From Stercorarius parasiticus (taxonomy: Eukaryota; Chordata; Aves; Charadriiformes; Stercorariidae), in contig VWZL01000203.1 in NCBI GenBank assembly GCA_013396915.1, forward strand, positions 186,001-250,000: a DNA stretch of 64,000 bases. Direction: 5' to 3'. The translations under genes were made by a program, and so were the position numbers. Each line of letters starts with the position of its first letter. Within the stretch, counting starts at the first letter, position 1. Positions 1 to 12,440 of this stretch are shown in pieces. The notes under the pieces are model-generated. The model did no database searches and was not told where the DNA came from. It was given only the letters and a program-made list of their open reading frames with translations.

Positions 1-3000
1 TCATCCTATACCGTTTCATTCTGTCCTACAGTAAATATACTTTCTTTCAGAGACTGATATTGCAATAAAACAAGAACATAAAGAAAAGACCTTCCCATCA
101 CAAAGACCTTAATTCTCTGTCCAGATGAAATCCCCACAAAACACATAAAGCAAGGACCATTGTAATTGGATGGTAATTACCTCACTTGCAAATTACACAG
201 AATTTTCTGGTGAGAAAAAGCACTTCCTATCACCTTGAAAATATATCCTATGGTATGAAAGCAAAGAAAGAATACAGAATTAAAACTCTCAGATAAAGAA
301 AGTAACCTTAACATAAACACTAAGCACAGAAATAGTATTCTAAAAAGTAAGCCATGCCAAAACAAAACATTCTCACATTCAGAGATCTCATTTCTTTCTT
401 TCTTCACAGACCAAAAGGCGCAGACAGTGACACCCTGATCCAGAAGCAATCAGCTTAATTCTTCAGAGTAACAGATATACGCCTGAGCTCAATAGTAACA
501 AACAGTTACAGTTAAAGTGGTGCAACCATGAGAAAAGCATTCAAACTGCTAAATACAACAGTAGTTTGGGGAACATGCCACAGGCATGAAAGTTATGCCA
601 AAGCACACCAGCACTTTGCACAGTATTTGTAAATAACAGCCAACGTTTTACTGAGTATGAGAAAAGGGTGATGAGATGAAAGACTGCAGTATCCCACTTC
701 TGACTTAAGTTGCAAAGCAAACCAAAACGTGACTTACATTCCTACCTCAGTTTCCCATTTATAGAATGATGATACTAAGATTCAGACACCTTTAAAAAAT
801 ATTTTACTATCTTTCTTTGACAAATGCAACATTAAGTTTATTCATGCTAGTCACTTCTATCATTAGCTCTACTTGAAGACATCACAGCTTTATTAGAGAC
901 ACCAAAACTGCTTCATAAATTTCAATTACCTAGTACAAATCATTACTATTGTTTTATTAACACTTGTGTAATTGCCTGTTGTGCATACAATTACAAAGTT
1001 AACATATGTAAATCACACTTAAGTTTTTTCGGTTTATCTGCGTGATTAGCACATATATGTGCTTACATAATATTTTTCATTAGCTTTAAAGTCTCCATCC
1101 TGAAATTTTCACTGTGCTTACACAAACTAGTGTGATTTAGATGTTAAAAAATTAGGGGGTTGTGATATTGCTTACTTCCAAAGTAGCCATTTGTGTCACT
1201 GAAATAAAAATAAAAAATCATCTTACCATTTAGATGTATGCAGAAATATTTATATTTACAGGAAATCTTGAAAAAGAGGATCACATCATTATTTCCTTGA
1301 TTTTTTTTAAAGATGAAAACAAAGACAGACACCTTGTTAGGTCTTAGGGATAATTAACACACCGGGATCCCAAAATACTACTTAACAGCTTTCACTCAGC
1401 TGTTGCCTATTGATGGTAATGGTCTGCTTTTATAGAACACCTGAGGACTTAAAACACGCACCTGAGAGAAGACAGTGTTTGGTTTTAAGTATTAGTCCAA
1501 GGACTGTTATTAATTGGTAAAATAAATATGTGTTCCTGAGGCAGGGATCAGAACTCTGGACTCTCAGGTGGTTGAAGTACTTCATGTGGGAGCCAAATTT
1601 CCTTTTCCCATGTATTATTTTCTGCATGGTGATACAACTTCAATAACACAGGTAACAAGTACTCCACCTCTCTCTCCCAAAAAGCTACAGGCTTAGTGTA
1701 TTTCTGGGAGTAGGGAGAGATGTGACTTTGAAAGTCATGAGGTTGCAAAGAAAACAATCTCTCACTTTCTGCACGGTTTCTCTGACAAGGTGTTATATAC
1801 CAAGGTGACACCTCCATCTCTTCTCCTACAATGAGGATATGTTATGGAAAAAATAAAAGCTCTCTTCTCTTTGTAGGCATCTCTGCTCAGTAAAGAACTC
1901 CAGATGATATCCCAAGTGTTTCTGAATTAAACACTAGAACTCTACAGAGAAACAGGATGGATGGTAAACCTTCCACTCACCGTTTCCTAGTGGTTAGCTC
2001 TGTCCCATGTTCAAAACACCGTTCTGGAAGTCATTTTGATATACCTAGCTTTTCCTAATCCTCATTCAAGGGGTGCAAGTGGAATTTGGTACAGGTTTCA
2101 TATTCAACTCCAGGGGCAAGTGGTTATAAAATACAGCATTCTGGCAGTTAAAGTGCCATAATTCTTTGTGCTGAATTATTTTCAGTATCTAGCTCTCAGG
2201 AAACTGACATGCTGAAGTTGTACTTACTTGCCTTCCTCAAAATTAACAAGCATCTGAAGGTAAACACAGCGAGTTGTTTTAAAACAAAAATAAATGGGGG
2301 AAAGAGGGTACAAAACTAAATAGATATAAAGCAGAAAGCATCTGTAATATTAGAATATAGGAAGAGATTTCCAGTAAGACTATACCAGTTTTACCTTTGG
2401 GAGGGTGAGCTGGTCCTGTGCAGACCCATCCTCTTCCCTGGAGCATGGCACCAACAAGTGAATGCCACCTCAGGAGCCATAATGCATGGCAGTCCCCAAA
2501 AATTAGATGGGAAATTATGAAACCATGCTTGGAAAAGCAAGGAAAACAACAGACAAAACTGAACGAATCACGGGGCATGTCTTGTAAATAAACATAACGA
2601 CGATGGAATTACTGTCAAATCAAATTATACAAATTACAGATCGTAAGCTGTAGCTCCAAAGCAGCCTGATTGATTACTCAAAATGAAACGAGGAGCAGGC
2701 GGAGGACACTGCCAGCATGTTAAGCAGCTCCTCATGCGACAGCTGTGGCTCTGGCAGCATGGCTGGGCCCAGCAGCGAGCTGCGGATGAGCCACCCCGGA
2801 GGCAACTTCATTTATGGCACGATATTAAGGCAATACACAGTACTTTGGACTGCATGTTACTTTTAGGTCTTGTTTCTTCCCAGCGTGGTGTAGTCCTTGG
2901 GTATGGGTGTGATTACCCAGTTGGGAAAGAATTGACAGGGGTGGCATGTTAAGTGACAGGCACAGGCCATGGCAGTGACAGCCACCGACTATGGTATGCC

Positions 3001-3084
3001 TGCCTGTGGCTGCCGTGGTGGGACTGCTTAGGCTAAAAAAGAAAATAAAAAGCAAAGTCGCTTATTTCACCAACAGAGAGAAAA
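1..3084. other. Flank left of the CpG island, no proven gene
   Basis: This stretch is AT-rich unique sequence with one MIR-like fragment (720-785). Two parts are more gene-like. One is an ATG-started 89-codon frame on the minus strand at 1548-1817. The other is the GC-richer block 2680-2830, open in several frames on both strands. Either could be an exon of the transcript that may start in the CpG island, but splice sites are not convincing. Confidence 0.5.
720..785 (-). repeat. MIR-like SINE fragment
   Basis: CCTCAGTTTCCCATTTATAG followed by AATGATGATACTAAG matches the reverse complement of the conserved 3' half of MIR, where the usual form is CCTCAGTTTCCCCATCTGTA then AATGGGGATAATAA. MIR elements are ancient amniote SINEs, and only a short diverged core is left here. 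Boundaries are approximate. Confidence 0.6.
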
Positions 3085-3800
3085 CAAGGCAAAAAGGAGC
3101 CCCGGAACCACCATCACCACCTCCTCCTCCTCCCCAGCCCGGCGGCCCCGCCTTACCGCAGCCGCAGGGTCGGCGGTCTCCGGCTCCCTCTGCCGGGGCC
3201 GCACCTGCCGCAGCGTCGCTCGAATCGCCGGCGTCCCCGTCCCCGTCTCTGCATCTGCAGCCCTCGGTGGTGGGCAGCCCCCGGCGGCCGACTGCCCCGC
3301 GGCCCAGACGGGCGCAGCTCTAGCCGTTCGGGCGACCGTTAAACAGCCGTTCGGGCTGCCTCGAGCGGCGCCCGCCAGCACGTGCTAGAGGGGAAGAGGG
3401 GAGGTGCCGGGCAAGGCCTGGGGAGTCCGTGGGAGCCCCTCTGAGGGGGCAGCGGCCTTAGGGCTGTCTGCCGGGGAGCGGGGTGCGGGCCCTGGAGCGG
3501 CGGGCGGGGAGGAAAGCCGGTGGCGGTTTCGGAAAGGCTGCGGCGGGGAGAGGGGTCGGACCCCTCGTTCGGGGCCCGGAGGAGGGAGCGCTGCTCCGGG
3601 CCGAGCCGGGGAGGGGGGCCGGGGCACGGCCTGAGGGAGCGGGGCTGCTGCGGGGAGCAGCCCTCCAGCAACAGCCGCTCTCCGGGCGCTTCTGAGCAGG
3701 GCCCCAGCACCGCTGTGAAACTGCCGGAGGTCGGGAGATCGCCTCTCCAGGGAATTCCCTTCGCTCCGCCCGGCCCTCGCCTGGTGAAGGTCTTCTAAGA
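3085..3800. promoter_or_regulatory. CpG island, probable promoter
   Basis: This is the only long GC- and CpG-dense block in an otherwise AT-rich window, with sharp edges on both sides. It contains GC-box-like GGGCGGGG (about 3505-3512), an E-box in the palindrome AGCACGTGCT (3377-3386), and the 10-mer GCCGTTCGGG twice (3323-3332 and 3346-3355). No TATA box is evident, as is usual for CpG-island promoters. Open frames on both strands through the island (up to 148 codons) are expected in GC-rich DNA, because stop codons are AT-rich, and I do not treat them as proteins. It lies about 31 kb past the 3' end of BTBD9, so it should serve a different transcript. Confidence 0.8.
3157..3390 (-). other. 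Candidate first exon of an unidentified leftward transcript
   Basis: Within the CpG island the minus strand reads GCTGCG|GTAAGGC, a good 5' splice site with the exon's last base at 3157. The upstream edge is not defined by any signal; about 3390, near the E-box palindrome, is a guess. The open frame through it begins with GTG rather than ATG, so the exon is more likely 5' UTR or non-coding RNA than a protein start. No matching acceptor could be fixed between 1 and 3150. A GC-richer block at 2680-2830, with a possible acceptor CATCCGCAG on the minus strand, is one candidate for the next exon. The product is unknown. Confidence 0.35.
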
Positions 3801-6800
3801 GTTGCTGTCGTGTTCTGTCTGTCACGGTGGTTATCTGTCTGATCAGAGTAAGATACCTCTCCCTGGGACAGATAAACCACCTTTCTTGTAAAAAGTAATC
3901 TCAATTTGAATGGGCTCCTTCAATAGAATAAGTTGTTTTTATCGTTTGTTCTCTCTGTACAAAACACACCAGATTTGTTGCTAGAGATAAAGCTATAGCA
4001 AAGTACAATGTTTAACAAAGATATCAAATGGTTTCTCACAAAGCAATGCTCAATATACACTTCACATTATTAACGCCAAGGAAAGAAATAGATGGCCATT
4101 GTCGATCATCCATCTCCAGAGGGAAAAAGGCTTTCCACAGCAGGTTTTTATGTAAAATTATATCCAGCGCCCAAAAAAGTCACGTTTGATTCTTTAAGCT
4201 GTATTTCACCGAGTATCAAAGAACAAAATAGTACACCCTTAAATACATGATTGGCATTAAGCTCACAATGTCAAACTGAGTATGTCGCTGTTACCCATCC
4301 GGCTGGGTGTGTAGCGATCAGAAAGCATTAAATAGCTTGTAGGTTGTTTTCCCTTCCCTCTTTGCTTGCCCAGCAGTTTGGCATCATTTGCTTGGGATAC
4401 TCTGCAACAAATTACGTGAAAGAAGCAAAACCAAATATTGCCTCAGCTTCCATAACAGCGTGAAGCTCATACTGTAGCTCAGCTAAATCTTCCTTTAAGG
4501 TCTTGGCCAGACAAACTGTTATTTAACTCAACTGCTTTTATTTTTTAATAAAATTGTCTTTAAAATGTATGAGACTCATCGGAGGGGACAAGGTGTACAA
4601 GGACAGAAAGTGCACTGTCAGCCAAATAAGCACCTACATGCAATAAATAAGTAACGAGAGGAAGCATAAGGCCCTGAAAGATGGGCCCATAAAGATGTGG
4701 GAATGCCCAAGAGAGCAGTCTCATAGAAGATCAAATGCTACAGCTTTTTATACCAGAGAGCCACCCAGCACAGAGGACGTGGAAGAGAAAGCTACCACTG
4801 CCCAGGGCAGATGCACTAAGACTCCAAACACAGGCACAGGCACTTCCAGGGCTAAAAATATTAATGCTTTACATAGAAGTAGTCAGACAGATGCTAATTG
4901 CAGGTCACAAGGGAAAGGAGAATCAGTTCCTACCTGCAATTATGAGCTCCATGTGACTGTCCTGGAGCAATTAGATAGTCTGCCATTTCAGTTCACTGAA
5001 AGTCTTACAGCATTACTCAATAATGACTGAAGCCAATTCAGGGAACTCTGGAATTGTCTCCTCTTCTTCCTTTCCTTCCCGCAAAGATGAGAAGGGCAAT
5101 GCTCACCTTTCCCTAATGCCATGGGTCCAGGAAGTTGGAGATGCTATGCAGGGTTTCTAAACCTTTACAGAATGGGCAGTAACGTGCCCGGACTGCTTGC
5201 TTGTTCATAAGAAGAATTGAAGTGAAGATGGAGGTGGAGGGAGGGACATGACTGTGACCTGCCACAACTGATACATTCAGAAGTACTTGGGGAAAAATCC
5301 CCAAATCCATCTGTTTGAAAGTGACACTGTCATGAAACTGTTAAATCCCAGTTGATGCCATTATTCCCAGGCATTTCATTGATTTGTTACATCACCAAAA
5401 ACATTATTAACTGCCTAGATCACTGTGTGCCCTTGGCTTCGCGTTTCTCCATTTAAATAGATGGAGACCAGGGGAGATATTTTCAACTAGAGGAGCTGTA
5501 AATTTAAGCACTATTTGATTTTCAGAGGTGCTGAGATTTCTTAACTGCCTGTGAAATGAATCAGAGGGGCATTTGCTCAGCACTGTCAAAAATTAGGGTG
5601 GTTTTGTTCAGGTAGTGCGTCAATTTGACAATAAAAGCCTAGTTTATGCACCCAGGTTGAAGATTTTGACCATGATTTTTATCAAGCATCAGTCTTAAGA
5701 CCAAGTGCAAGATCCATGTGGCACATGGAAAAAAAAAATCCTCATTTTATTCTTCACAAATGTTAAGAGCAGCAATTATGACTCAGTTTTTCTTTCTCAG
5801 TAGCAATTGGTGCTCTGGAGATTAATGGGCCTGCTCTGTTATGTTAATACTTAGATGCTCATTAATAGAGGTGTCCCCTTTAGAGAGAGGGCAGGAGGAT
5901 TGATAGCTAAAATTGGCTGTGGAAAGCTCTTTTCTCTGTTCCTTATAGTAATACCTTACAGGGATAGCCTTATAAATTTATTCTTGAACAACCTGAAATT
6001 GGTATTATTATTGCTAGACTGCCATCTATAAGGATTTCTGGGATACTCTTTCACACTGTAGTTACTAGATGAACAGCAAGCTTTGCTGTACTTTAGTCAT
6101 CCTGCTTTTTGGGTTTATGCTCTATGTAAGGAAGAGGAACACCTCCCAAACCTTTTCTGGCTACATAGTGCAGTATTGTTGAATCTGATAATTATGATTA
6201 ATACTATGCAGAGAGTTATGAATGCAACACTGCTAAATAGAGAACAAGAACACAAAATGTTTGAAATGCACCAAACCCATTCAAAATACTTCACAATAGC
6301 GGAAAAAACGGGAGACTGTCTATTTACAAGCAGTCCCATCTTTCAGAAATCTCCGTCTTGGCCTTTCTTTGCCAAGAATTCACTCTAGTTAGAGACTGAA
6401 TCAGAAAACAAAATCTCCTGCTGCTTTCAACACCTCTCCCAATGAGAAAGAGCATTACAAGCATAATAATAAAGTGTGTTTTCTAAGGCATTGCTCTCAC
6501 ACTAGGAAAAGCAGCTTTGGAAACACCACCACCTCGAGCCTCCTACCATGTCAGGGATGGCATTAGAGAAGAAGCTCGCAGCAGAAGAGCATCTTAATCT
6601 CTGCTGAGTGCTATTGGGGTGTAACCACGCACAAAGGTCTTTCTACCATGCAAGGTCTGCTAATAAGGAATTAGATCAGTGTCTCTCATCTCTTGCTACA
6701 GAACGGCCTTTTTAAAAGAAAAGTGTAGAAAAATCATTATTTTCAAAATTCCACATTACAAAACCATCTGACAGATGGCAGCTGACAGAGAATGTGGCCA

Positions 6801-7918
6801 TTTTCATCTAACTTACACATCTGAGGAGGAAAGAGCATTCTGCACTTGGGATGGATAGTTAAACCATGCTTATACTATTTGCTAATGATTAGTTTGTGAG
6901 AGCTGATTAGATTAGATACTAGCTATTTTCCAACAGCTATATGACCTCATGGAACAAGCCCATATCAATCTGATTTTAGATTGCAAACATTACAGTGCCA
7001 AACGGTGATAGCTGTGAGTACAGTCCCTCTGCTAAAATTTCTTCGCAGAAAATATTCAGTGAGTAGCTCTGGGTGCAAGATCCACTTATAGAAACTGTTA
7101 TCTGCTCAGAAACAAAATTCAAACTCAGTGGGTAAATAATTTGTTGCAGATAGCTCGGGTAGAACGACAGTGGCAGTCTGGGCATACTGTCACTGTTCTC
7201 CTCTGTACCCACAAAAACCACTTGTAAGGGTACATGCTGCAGATCAACATAAAGGACAAGCAGAACATCACGCTTTTTCTTTATGGAAAAAGTGAATGTG
7301 ATGCTTTTGTCAGCTGCTTCCAGTAGACGACATGAAGCTGTGGGCAGGAAGCTCTAATAGAACAAAGCTTTTCTAAAGGGCAAGTCAAGCAAGCGGTCTC
7401 TAAAATTTCCAAAAGAACAAGCACACGTTTTGCAGGCAAATCTGCCGTCCGGCTGGATCTGTTTACCACCTGCCTTATCTCAGAGGCACAGCTGAAATAA
7501 TAACAGGGATTTTGATGCTGGCAAGTTGCTTAAATATTGCTCATTAAAACCCAGGGTGACTTGGGAATGTGAAATATTTGCTGTAAGACACAGTAATATC
7601 AGTATCAGGGACTGACATGTAAGAATGCCCTAGTTGCTGGCCATAAACTAGCCATAAGCTGGCCATAAGCTGGCCAACAGTAACGGCTGTGTGCTCGAGA
7701 GTGGTGGAATATGATTTGGTTTCACTCTGAGGAAGGGACTTGAGGAGGATATGGGAAAAAGGGTATAAATCCAAGAAGCTGCAGGTGGACAACCTAGTCT
7801 ACATCTATATCAGTGTTATCATCACATTAGATGGTGGTAAAGATAAGATTTACACTTCCAGAGCTTCTACAAGGAGCTGAAGCTTCCAGGCAGGCTGGAG
7901 AGAGAACTGCTAAGAGAC
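3801..7918. other. Intergenic, between CpG island and first LTR
   Basis: This is mostly unique AT-rich DNA. A plus-strand frame of 111 codons at 4695-5030 is polar and shows no recognisable domain or flanking splice signals. A short 11-bp tandem repeat is listed at 7637-7680. Sequence at 7540-7910, including GGGTATAAATCC near 7760, could be further retroviral sequence but I could not confirm it. Nothing else was recognised. Confidence 0.5.
7637..7680. repeat. 11-bp tandem repeat, about four units
   Basis: Four head-to-tail units read CTGGCCATAAA, CTAGCCATAAG, CTGGCCATAAG and CTGGCCAACAG, with one to three mismatches between units. It lies about 240 bp left of the LTR call and may belong to older retroviral sequence or be a local slippage product. 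Confidence 0.75.
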
Positions 7919-8791
7919 TGGGTACGACATGGTGCTTTTCTTATTAAAGAAATGGGATTAGCCTATCGCTTACTGTCCTTCCTTAACCTTGGTGATCTGA
8001 AACCAGTTTCATGCTGACCATGCCTGGCCATGATCCCAATGCACAGAGCCTTGCTGTGAAGGCAGTTGGCTAACCAGGAGGGATGATTAGTGACTCCCCC
8101 CATCACCCTCACCCAGAAAAGGACTTCTGCAGAAAACCTGAAGCCTCCAGCAGCCTTGGCAGCAAGATGAAGTAGATGCTGATCAGTAAGAATCTTGCCA
8201 CTGGTATCTCTGGTCCACTCCTGCCAGCCCTCAGAGCACACTTGGCTTTTGTACTCTCCTGTTGGTCAGTTTTGGGTCACCTGTCCTGTCTGCTCCTCCC
8301 CTCAGGTGTGACCCCTCTATGCTTTTCTGCTTCCGACCCCCCAACGGGGTATTTCATCCCATCTGCATCATGCTCAGTATAAAAGCTGAGGGATCAAAGG
8401 GTCAGCACTCTTTCTTCAGCTGCCGGTCTCCGAGGCGGACTGTGTCTGTTCATTTGCCTTTGATCCCGATCTGTGTGTTCCTGCATCCAGATCCGGAATT
8501 CAGTTCCCATCCATCGCTGAGTTCAGTCTGGGACTTTCCCAGTGCCTGCCGGTAACATGACCATCATCCTGGGAGCTTGATAGTGGTTTTGTATATATTG
8601 TATATATTTCATTATTTTTATTTTTTATATATTATTATCTTGGGTTTTTTACTGTTAATATTTCATTAAAGTAGTTTAGTTTCTTTTAAATCCATAAGTC
8701 TCTCTCTCTCTCATCCTCCCTTCCTGAAAGGAGAGGTAGGGGAGAGCATCTGTCATTCGTTCCAGTAGCCAGTCTGGCCCAAACCACGACA
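7919..8791 (+). mobile_element. ERVL-type LTR, plus orientation (left end uncertain)
   Basis: An LTR is indicated by U3-R-U5 order: TATAAAA at 8378-8384, ATTAAA poly(A) signal at 8665-8670, a TC-rich U5, and the right terminus ...CCAAACCACGACA at 8791. This terminal form is common in avian ERVL LTRs. GAGAC follows the right end (8792-8796) and also stands before TG at 7914-7918. That gives a possible 5-bp target duplication and a length of 873 bp. The left end TGGGTACGACATGG does not mirror the right end well (TGTCGTGGTTT would be expected), so the left boundary is tentative. No gag or pol is visible next to it, so it is probably a solo LTR. Confidence 0.7.
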
Positions 8792-9284
8792 GAGACTTAG
8801 GCTTTTCTACCAGCTCCTAAATCATCTTTTTGTCCTCACAAACATAACAGAGTAAATGGATATTCACTGAAGCTGGGAACTTTTAACGAGGACTTTTCTA
8901 TTAACATTCATTCTGAATCCTTATCCACAAAGGTGAAGTGTTGGGCTCATATTGTTTACTGCTTCACATTAAGTAAAACAATTGATTCTTCATGGAAGAA
9001 AAGTACTGGCACAGAGGTATCAATCAAAATCCTAGTCTATAACCCACAACTGTGTTAACATGTGGGTACCAGAAGAATACGTCAAAAGAATCAATGTGCC
9101 TTTACCTGTCATTATATAGTAATAAAGAAGAATTTCTGATTCTGTATCTGACTTGATCTTCTCCCTTTTGTCTCTCCGAAGCAGGGCAACAGAACACATA
9201 CACACACCGAGTTACCCAAATCCAGTATTTAAGACAGCAGAAAACATTAAAATAGTATTATCTGCCAGGTCTCCAGAGATCTTA

Positions 9285-9405
9285 TAACAGTTCATAATTG
9301 CTAATTCAGCCTCAGAAATCCTAGTGAGATAGGTTGGAACCATTATTTTCATTTTTAAATATGAGGAAACCGAGACAGAGTGAAAGGCTATGACTGATTA
9401 AGTAT
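9285..9405 (+). repeat. MIR SINE fragment
   Basis: The core reads CTAGTGAGATAGGTTGGAAC, then CATTATTTTCATTTTTAAAT, then ATGAGGAAACCGAGACAGAG and TGAAAGGC. This matches the 3' half of MIR in order (GAGGTAGGTACTATTATT, CCCATTTTACAGATGAGGAA, ACTGAGGCACAGAGAGGTTA). It is diverged but clear. Boundaries are approximate. Confidence 0.75.
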
Positions 9406-12400
9406 TGCTTCAGAAAGAAGGGCATAAAATCCCATCATTCCCAGGGCATACACGAATCACTTTTATAAAGAGCTCTGTCCTCGTCTTGCTTACTTACTTC
9501 ATGTACCTTGCATTATTAGCTGTACAGCAGCCAAGCTTTAACAGGCCAGAGAAAGGTGCCTTCTTCCTGCAGCTTGCTTTAAGTCATTTTACGGCACCCT
9601 CATGGAAAGTAACTGTGAGGGTCCTTTAGATGGAGAAGCTAGAACTTGGCTATCCACGTTTCTAGACAAGTGCTGTAATTGTTGATTTTTTAAAAGTTAG
9701 AGGCACCATCAGAACCACAACAGTTTAATGAATTTATGACTGCATTGCTCTGTGCTGAACTCAGAGCTGTTTCTAGGAGTTAGGTATATATCCTTGGTGC
9801 CTTCTAGATGAGACCCTGCACCTGGTGTGTCTGGTTCCTGTTTCATCATTCTGGGCATTATAATTCTGGACATTCTTTAAAGGGTAAAATGACATCTTCC
9901 AGTGGATTTTGGTGTTCCCAGGATTGCACAGACATTGGAAAAGGAGGCTGGTTTTGCTTTTATTTTCTGCAATGGTAACGTCGGGCTGAAGTGCCTGAAG
10001 TTGGACACCTAAAAGTCTTTTGCAGTAGCTCATCCTGAGTCTAAATGAGGAAAGAAAATTGCACTCTACATTCAAGCTCTGTGAAACCAGATTAATTAGT
10101 CCTTTATTAGGGAAAAAAACCCACACCTTTAACTTCAGCTTCTGTGTTTTTCCAAGAACATCTAGAACTTGATATCCATAATATTTTGGATTGTTTGCTT
10201 TGTCTGAGAGCTACTTGTTTTAACTCATCACCCACTAACGTCTTCTTTGGGTCCTTTCTCTAGGATATATCAAAGGGATGAAAAAGTTAATTCTCGGGGG
10301 AGGGATGCTGGTGTTCAGTTTTCCTTTACCCGTTAGAGAATTAGGATAGTCTATTAGTGCTGTTGTAGTGAAAATGCAGCTCTCCTTCATAGTCTTTAAA
10401 ATGACAAAGGAGCTGATTTTAGTGGTCGGTTACATATTCATTTGGAATACATATCCATAATGGAATTTTCCTTCCTCCCTCATTAGCCAAGAAGAGGAAT
10501 GTTTCAGATTACTGCTGTCCCCCACAGTTTTCTGTGTTCTCCCAGGGAGGTGAATGTATCCAGGAGGCAAATGAAACCTGCTTTTGTTGTCTCTAAATAT
10601 TTGAGTACACAGGATTCCCTTCAAGGATTTTTAATTTAGCTGCCTCTCCTTCTGCATATACATTTCAGTTGATCTAAGCAGCTCATCGTATTTTTCTGCT
10701 GAAAATACTGATAGTCATGTATCTGATTTACCATGATAGCGTAGAAGACAAGCGTTTTTCTATACCCAGCTCAAGACACCCTTGCAATTCATCTTCTCCT
10801 GCACCTCCACTTCATAGTCATCCTAGCCTCACAGAGCTGTAATTTGCAGAAATTAATGCCATGGGCATTACCATAAGAATTGCCTCTCTCTTTTCTGGGA
10901 TTGGATTATTCAAATTCTGGTGTATCTTTAGTATGGCTGCAGAGGTAGTTGGCTCTGATATACTTTATATTATAGTTTAGGTGCACTGTTGGAGAATATG
11001 GACATACCACTTACAGGCTTGGAAATCACAGAGCTGTTCTGTGTTGCATGGAGCCCCAACTATAAACCCTGGCGGATTCAAAACATCTCAGTGCCTGCAC
11101 CACACTGGCAGGACCAAGTGGGCTGTCAGGAATAGTGTGCAGGGACATCTTCCAAACCCACAAGAAGTAAGACGGAGTGCAGCTGTGCACAGCAGCTCTG
11201 TGCAAGCTGGATCTGAGCTAACGCCATGCAGAACCACTACCTCCACACCTGCAGCTCCATGCTCCTGATTCCAGGGCTTGTTTGTTCAAGCCATGATGTA
11301 GCTGCAGACCTACACCTGGGATTAATGAAACCTCTCTCTGGCAGACTGGGGAATGCCAGTGTAACTCTGCAAGAGCCAATCTAGCTGTGATATGGCCAGA
11401 TAATAAGCTCGACTGAACTCAGATCTGCTCTGGACACAGACACCTGACGTATTAATTGTGCTCTCAGGTGCACCCAGTAGTACTCGTATAGGTTTCTCAT
11501 CTCATGAGTTTCCCCATTACCTTTGATAATGGGGACTTTACTATAGGATCTGTCTCCCATCTCTTATCTAATAGGATTTAGATATATATGGGAAGAAAAA
11601 CAAATATGGCTGCTGAAATCTGCAAATTTGCCAAACAGTACAACTGCTGCAGCTCTGCACACCCATTTCCATTCTTAGTTGAATGCATTTCGCAAGAGAT
11701 TCTAAAGATGAAAAACTGTCCAAATACAACTTCATCAAACACAGCTTCATTCTTGGCTCATTTGTTGCCCCTGGTGCTTTACTTTTTTACACAGAGGTAA
11801 GACAGACAGATTCAAGCTGGAGTAGCGGCTGTCTTACATTTCCAAGAGGCTAGGGAATGACCAGGCAGAGTACCAAGACTAAGGATGCTACTGGAGAGGC
11901 CACCTGACACAGAGAAAAAAGGACTGGTTTCTCTAGCAGGGGTGCTAAATTAATTAGCTGTAGTTTGTAATACATTTGATATGCTTTGGGCCTTTTAAGT
12001 TCAGGAAAAACACTACTTTGGAGGGAAACAAAAGTAAGTAATTTCTTGAACTAGCTGATTATGACTGCTATTTCTCCACTAGCTCTACTCCTAAGTCCTT
12101 GGCTGTCCTTTTTGCCCCATTTGTGTGCGTGGTTTCCTTCAAACTGATTTAATAGAAAGCATATTTGCATGCACATTTCGTTTCACTTCAGTTTCTCCAA
12201 AACTAAGCTTCTTTGGGATTTTTGGCTTCCTGTGTCTGCTTTTTGCTACAGCTTCTCAGTTTCTCTTTCTTTTGGCTGAGATAAAAAATCTGAGATTCTG
12301 AGCAACTTTGCTTATTGAGGTTCAACTTTTTGAAAGAACCAGAAAGTAACAGTTTTCTTCAGGGAAATTCTATTGGCTGTTTTCTTTTGTAATGCCTCTT

Positions 12401-12440
12401 CCATTTCTTTCTTAAGGATCTGTACTGCCCTTTTTATTTA

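Noticed and set aside
3339..3904. Several 70-148 codon frames on both strands in the CpG island
   Set aside because: GC-rich DNA lacks stop codons by chance. The translations are Pro/Arg/Gly/Ala-rich without domains, and frames on both strands are equally open.
4695..5030. 111-codon plus-strand frame
   Set aside because: It is polar and low in structure, with no known family, no TATA or CpG context and no splice sites.
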